DNA of 7,195 nucleotides, from positions 1 to 7,195 of the forward strand of contig JARIHB010000127.1 in the NCBI GenBank assembly GCA_029288515.1. The letters run 5' to 3'. Under the pieces are notes generated by a model. It did no database searches. It saw only the letters and a list, made by a program, of their open reading frames with translations, and was not told the origin of the DNA. Shown here in pieces: positions 3,707 through 7,195 of the stretch (its first letter is position 1; every line of letters starts with the position of its first letter). The translations under genes and the position numbers were made by a program. The DNA is from Candidatus Saccharimonadota bacterium. Lineage in GTDB: Bacteria > Patescibacteriota > Saccharimonadia > Saccharimonadales > UBA4665.

Positions 3707-6442
3707 ATGGCAAACGCTGAGTTCCCAGTGGAGATTGTGCCGCCTACCTCTGAAGTGCCTCAACCGACACCAGAGGAAATTTTTGCTGCACACGTAGAAC
3801 TGATACGAGCAACCGGGGACGCCTTTGATGAGCGTGCCAATGGTGGACTGGCTGTACTGCAGGGTATTGCAACAGTCGCAGGCACAAGCATAATTACAAC
3901 GGAGCATTTCAGTGCGCAGGATACACTATGGATAGGTGCGGGTACCTTAGTCGCTACGGCGCCTGTTTTTAGGTATGTTAATGGCAGTGAGAAACGCAAA
4001 AAGCAGGCCGCTGCTGAAAAGATAGGCCATGAAGGGCAGCAGGCCACAGGCAATCATTACGAGCTCTACCGCACTACGCGGCGGGAGAATGGCACCTATA
4101 ACGTCGCCATGCACTGGCTGGGTGCCGAATCTAACCCTGACGGCCAGACCGCCCGCGAACGTATACAAGCAATTGCCGAACTTGCCCAAGCCAATGATAT
4201 AAACGAAGTGGTTGTCCCTAACAGCCTGTCGGTTGAGTATCAAGGCATACTGGACCAAACACACGATACAACAAGCCTCGTATGGCTGGCTCAGCGTAAA
4301 AAGCTGCGCTTTAATGACCGCACCGGCGTTATGATGCGTACCGCTACGCCGGCTGAATGGATCGCCGCAACCGGCGAGCTGCCACCCGCTACCGAGCCGA
4401 AAGTAATGTGGGGCGGCAACCCTCAGCGTGTCGGCAGCATGAGTGAACATCATGCCGGATTGCCCATACTTCATAGCGCCGACACGCCTAAAACAGACGG
4501 AGCAGAGGGACGCACCTATATGGTCGACTACCAGCTCAATGAGGAAGGCTACGGCAGACAGATGGTCGTACACGTGCCAGTGCGCTACCCCTTGCGTCCC
4601 AGCAGCGAACATTCAGCGCAGAGCCAACTCGCGGCCGGGAATGAGATACCGAACAGTCCGTACGGCGACGTCGTTGTCAAAAATTGGCGAACGAACCGCA
4701 AGGCAGCACTTACGTCCGCAGTTGCGGCCGTCGCACTGTTTGGCGGCTCGATGGTTGCTGACACTGTCATGAAGCACCGTGAGCAAGAGGCAAAAGCAGA
4801 AATTGCCGCCGAAAACCATATCAGCTCACAGGACATGCCCTATGTCACTGTAGACCCACAGGCCGTGCGTGCCAGGGTAGACAGCTGGGCGTTTGTAAAT
4901 CGTGGCTGGGACAAATGGCGCGATGCCCGGGCGGGCTTACATAATCTAGTCACTCCGGATCACAAGCCGCACTCGGGTGAAGGTAACGCTGGCAGCGGTT
5001 CTCCTATTGGCGGTGGCGTTGGTAACGTGGGCGAGCTCGACACCTCTGTACGGTGGACAATCAATCCGCTCAACACGCCGCTTGAAGCGCTGAGCGGCCA
5101 CTGGACGGTTGACACTGCCTCTATATTGGACGGCGCGAGTGCCGCGGAGACGCAAGGAGTACCCACCTTACAATGGGATATGCACGAAGTTGTGGATCCC
5201 GCCAACCCTGACACCGCTCGTGTGTCTGATCTGGCTGGTGTTGGTACAGAAGTCAGCCCCGATGCCTCTATTATTCCCCCGCACATGCATATCATAGGAA
5301 TAACGGGCGCTGTCGGCCAACGCGATAACATATACATTAAAGAAAACGTCGTATCAGTACCCGTATTGGAAGGTTACGAGATTGCAGCTGCGAATATTGA
5401 TGATAAGCCGGTAGAAGTTATCCTTAAAAGAGATGGTACATACGTCTTAAAGCAATCGGGTATGACCGCGCAGAGTACCGTCAGGTACTGGATTCGCCCC
5501 AACCCTTTACGGACAGTCCTTGCCAGTGAAGGATTCACACTTGCACCCTCCGACGCCGAAAAGGTTGAAGACCGTAACAACGAGAATACGGCTATGCGTG
5601 ACAAGGTTAAGGCCATAAAAAACCAATACCTACAAGGTGTTGATACGCCTCAGAATTTTGTAGACTACATGGACCAAAAATTTTGGTATTCATATAATCC
5701 GTGGCCGCAAAAAGACCTCGAATCAGCAAAAGGCCCCAGTGACCTTGTACCGATAGCGTTCGAGCACAAAAAAGCCAATTGCAATGTTGCTACTATGTCC
5801 ATGATACTTACAGAACCGCAGGCCGGCCTGAATCCGGTATTTGAATACAATAACGGTGATGACCCGCTGCATTTGTCCAATAACGAGGCGCACGCCCGTA
5901 CCGTCGACTCATTGGGCAAAACGTACGATCCAACGCCTTCGCGTATGGAAACCATCCAGCCTGCAAAGCATGACAAGCCAGCATCGGTACCGACAGTACC
6001 GCTTTCTGTTGCTGCCGCAGGTCTGGCTGCTGCCGGCATTGCTTACAAGCGCCGCAAGCAATTGGCAGGCAGTGTTCGAGCCGCGACCAGCGCAACGAAC
6101 AGCCTATTAACCAAACCATACCGGCGCGCTGTAGCTGCGGCAGAGTACGCCTATTGGGCGCGGCCCGGCAGCACGATGACCGAAGCGGACATGCAGACGC
6201 ATCTCAATCCAAATCTGACTGCCGCCGAGGCAAAAGAAGCGCTGGCCAATCCAGAGCTGCACAACGACGCCATCCGTGACGCGCTGCGCAACCAGCGGCC
6301 CGTAAGCCGTATTACCCGGGCCTTAGTGTGGCTGGCCCATCGCCGTGCCACGCGCAAACAGCCGGCAGAAACAGCGTATGACCCTTTCAAGGCACCCTTA
6401 AACCACGAAGCTGACGGCCTGCACATACCGCCCGCAGCGTAG
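3707..6442 (+). CDS. Four-pass membrane protein with extracytoplasmic transglutaminase-like domain (B)
   Basis: This 911-residue protein has hydrophobic segments at about 47-64, 72-90, 333-353 and 762-780. Basic clusters at KRKK (96-99), RTNRK (328-332) and KRRK (781-784) place 91-332 and the tail inside the cell and 354-761 outside. The outer part starts with a linker, then a Gly/Ser-rich stretch (422-442), a probable beta-rich region (about 520-600) and a transglutaminase-like core (about 645-745). The core shows YMDQKFWYSYN (654-664), the nucleophile in ANCNVATMSMIL (690-701, C692), AHA with H729, and LGKTYDPTPS with D741. This Cys-His-Asp order and the closing DPTP match the Transglut_core superfamily, whose members are mostly cysteine proteases or amide-crosslinking enzymes. 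A core followed by one membrane helix and a cytoplasmic tail recalls TgpA-type proteins, but the 240-residue cytoplasmic domain is unfamiliar. The ATG has no Shine-Dalgarno and fits a leaderless start. Substrate unknown; domain call from motifs only. Confidence 0.85.
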   Translation: MANAEFPVEIVPPTSEVPQPTPEEIFAAHVELIRATGDAFDERANGGLAVLQGIATVAGTSIITTEHFSAQDTLWIGAGTLVATAPVFRYVNGSEKRKKQAAAEKIGHEGQQATGNHYELYRTTRRENGTYNVAMHWLGAESNPDGQTARERIQAIAELAQANDINEVVVPNSLSVEYQGILDQTHDTTSLVWLAQRKKLRFNDRTGVMMRTATPAEWIAATGELPPATEPKVMWGGNPQRVGSMSEHHAGLPILHSADTPKTDGAEGRTYMVDYQLNEEGYGRQMVVHVPVRYPLRPSSEHSAQSQLAAGNEIPNSPYGDVVVKNWRTNRKAALTSAVAAVALFGGSMVADTVMKHREQEAKAEIAAENHISSQDMPYVTVDPQAVRARVDSWAFVNRGWDKWRDARAGLHNLVTPDHKPHSGEGNAGSGSPIGGGVGNVGELDTSVRWTINPLNTPLEALSGHWTVDTASILDGASAAETQGVPTLQWDMHEVVDPANPDTARVSDLAGVGTEVSPDASIIPPHMHIIGITGAVGQRDNIYIKENVVSVPVLEGYEIAAANIDDKPVEVILKRDGTYVLKQSGMTAQSTVRYWIRPNPLRTVLASEGFTLAPSDAEKVEDRNNENTAMRDKVKAIKNQYLQGVDTPQNFVDYMDQKFWYSYNPWPQKDLESAKGPSDLVPIAFEHKKANCNVATMSMILTEPQAGLNPVFEYNNGDDPLHLSNNEAHARTVDSLGKTYDPTPSRMETIQPAKHDKPASVPTVPLSVAAAGLAAAGIAYKRRKQLAGSVRAATSATNSLLTKPYRRAVAAAEYAYWARPGSTMTEADMQTHLNPNLTAAEAKEALANPELHNDAIRDALRNQRPVSRITRALVWLAHRRATRKQPAETAYDPFKAPLNHEADGLHIPPAA

Positions 6443-6474
6443 ACTTTTTACCCTGTTGGTGTATACTGGGCGCA

Positions 6475-6509
6475 TACAATAACTGTGTGACCACAAGAGG
6501 AGTAGGAGG
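6475..6509 (+). promoter_or_regulatory. -10-like box and Shine-Dalgarno of the second A-type gene
   Basis: TACAAT at 6475-6480 matches the box before the first A-type gene. AGGAGG at 6504-6509 is a full consensus Shine-Dalgarno, though only 3 bases from the ATG at 6513. A second candidate -10, TATACT (6462-6467), has TAGACT 16 bases upstream. The 70-base gap after the 911-residue gene shows no clear terminator, so some read-through is possible. Confidence 0.45.
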
Positions 6510-6512
6510 CAT

Positions 6513-7195
6513 ATGGGCTCATTCGACAGTATACCGGAGCAAGACTTTACACCGGAGCCTCCCTACGGTCACCAGTTCGACCCAGCATTGGCGCGTTTGG
6601 AAGCGATGCCTAGCGTACCCCTCCCTTCAGGCAACTACTTTGGCCCGGAGGATACGGAACCAGAATTCGTTCGTCCAGACTTTCTTCCGACAGATGGCAG
6701 GCGGGGCGACGCCTCTAGCGTACCAGAACACCCGCATCCAAAATATGCGCCTGAAGCCTCACGCGAAGCCCTCCAACCGCCGGCTTCACCCTACCGCCGG
6801 CCACCAAGCCGCGTCGCAATGCGCGCTGCTGCCGCCGCTATGCTCGTGGCCGGCACAGGGGCTGCGTGGTATGCCTATAGCGGGCCGCCAGACGCCAGGA
6901 ATTTTCCAGCGGACAGCACCAGGCAACTCCCCACAGAGGATCCTCGTGACAGGATAGTGCAACCGAAAACGCTGAGCCGGCTCAGAGACACGGTTGAACA
7001 AGACTTCTATGCCGACACAATCTATACAAACGGCGTTGGTTGTCTGGACGGCACGCCCTATCCAGAGAGCAATGTGGTGATAGATTTAGACTTAATCAAT
7101 CAAAAACATTCGATAACCATCGTGCCGGCTGATGATAAGCTGCCAGACCTGCGCTTAACGACAAATCCGGGGTTTTTTGAGGACTCCATTACACC
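6513..7195 (+). CDS. Paralogue of the 198-aa membrane protein (A'), 3' partial
   Basis: The frame starts at an ATG behind AGGAGG and stays open to the window edge, giving 227 residues. It begins MGSFDSIP, like MGSFDVVP in the gene at 3025. A long Pro/Glu-rich stretch (to about 100) is followed by YRRPPSR (94-100) and one hydrophobic segment at about 103-121. The same positive-inside logic gives a cytoplasmic N-terminus and an outer C-terminal part. That part has a charged helix (about 152-165), CLDGTPYPESN (177-187) and LRLTTNPGFFEDSI (213-226), collinear with the motifs of the first copy. The N-terminal and middle regions are poorly conserved between the copies, so the duplication is old or the linkers evolve fast. 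The C-terminus lies beyond the window. No known family is recognised; the paralogy is clear from the shared motifs and their order. Confidence 0.82.
   Translation, partial: MGSFDSIPEQDFTPEPPYGHQFDPALARLEAMPSVPLPSGNYFGPEDTEPEFVRPDFLPTDGRRGDASSVPEHPHPKYAPEASREALQPPASPYRRPPSRVAMRAAAAAMLVAGTGAAWYAYSGPPDARNFPADSTRQLPTEDPRDRIVQPKTLSRLRDTVEQDFYADTIYTNGVGCLDGTPYPESNVVIDLDLINQKHSITIVPADDKLPDLRLTTNPGFFEDSIT

Noticed and set aside
3947..4612. 221-codon open frame on the minus strand
   Set aside because: It lies wholly antisense to the 911-residue gene, has no Shine-Dalgarno or promoter, and its translation shows no family motifs. It is a by-product of codon bias.
6487..6957. 156-codon + strand open frame starting just before the second A-type gene
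   Set aside because: It is in a different frame from the gene at 6513, which has a consensus AGGAGG site and clear paralogy to the 198-residue protein.

Overview
The window looks like a chromosomal segment of an ultra-small-genome bacterium of the Patescibacteria, most probably Candidatus Saccharibacteria (TM7). This rests on three things. The SecE has a long basic N-terminal extension and a C-terminal core that reads like Saccharibacteria SecE as I remember it. The genes lie close together and some transcripts look leaderless. Large membrane proteins of no recognised family are present. TAG and TAA are the only stops used by the genes called here, so nothing suggests UGA recoding. This assignment is inference and was not tested by a search.

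Layout. Bases 1-201 are the last 66 codons of a sensor histidine kinase on the + strand. It converges on a 500-residue membrane-bound family 2 glycosyltransferase on the - strand (330-1832). Between them lies a striking 127-base imperfect palindrome (205-331) with perfect 27-bp arms, and its right arm contains most of the glycosyltransferase stop codon. A divergent promoter region (about 1833-1964) then separates the glycosyltransferase from the + strand secE-nusG pair (1965-2928). That pair encodes the Sec translocon subunit and the transcription elongation factor, separated by one base. A strong 14-bp terminator hairpin (2944-2983) closes the pair. rplK, the usual downstream neighbour, is absent.

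The rest of the window (3025-7195) is the most novel part. It holds three + strand genes in an A-B-A' order. A (198 aa) and A' (cut by the window end, at least 227 aa) are paralogues. Each starts MGSFD, has a proline-rich N-terminus and one membrane anchor, and carries a CLDGxxYPxSN motif in the extracytoplasmic part. B (911 aa) is a four-pass membrane protein. Its outer region ends in a transglutaminase-like cysteine-enzyme core with a recognisable triad (C692, H729, D741), followed by a membrane segment and a cytoplasmic tail. A and B also share a short TVDxxxILxG motif, so these proteins probably work together at the cell surface. A, B and A' each have their own apparent promoter. B appears leaderless (extended -10 box almost on its ATG, no Shine-Dalgarno), whereas A and A' have a TACAAT box and a Shine-Dalgarno.

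No tRNA, rRNA, CRISPR array or insertion-sequence transposase is visible, and no gene-free stretch exceeds 300 bases.
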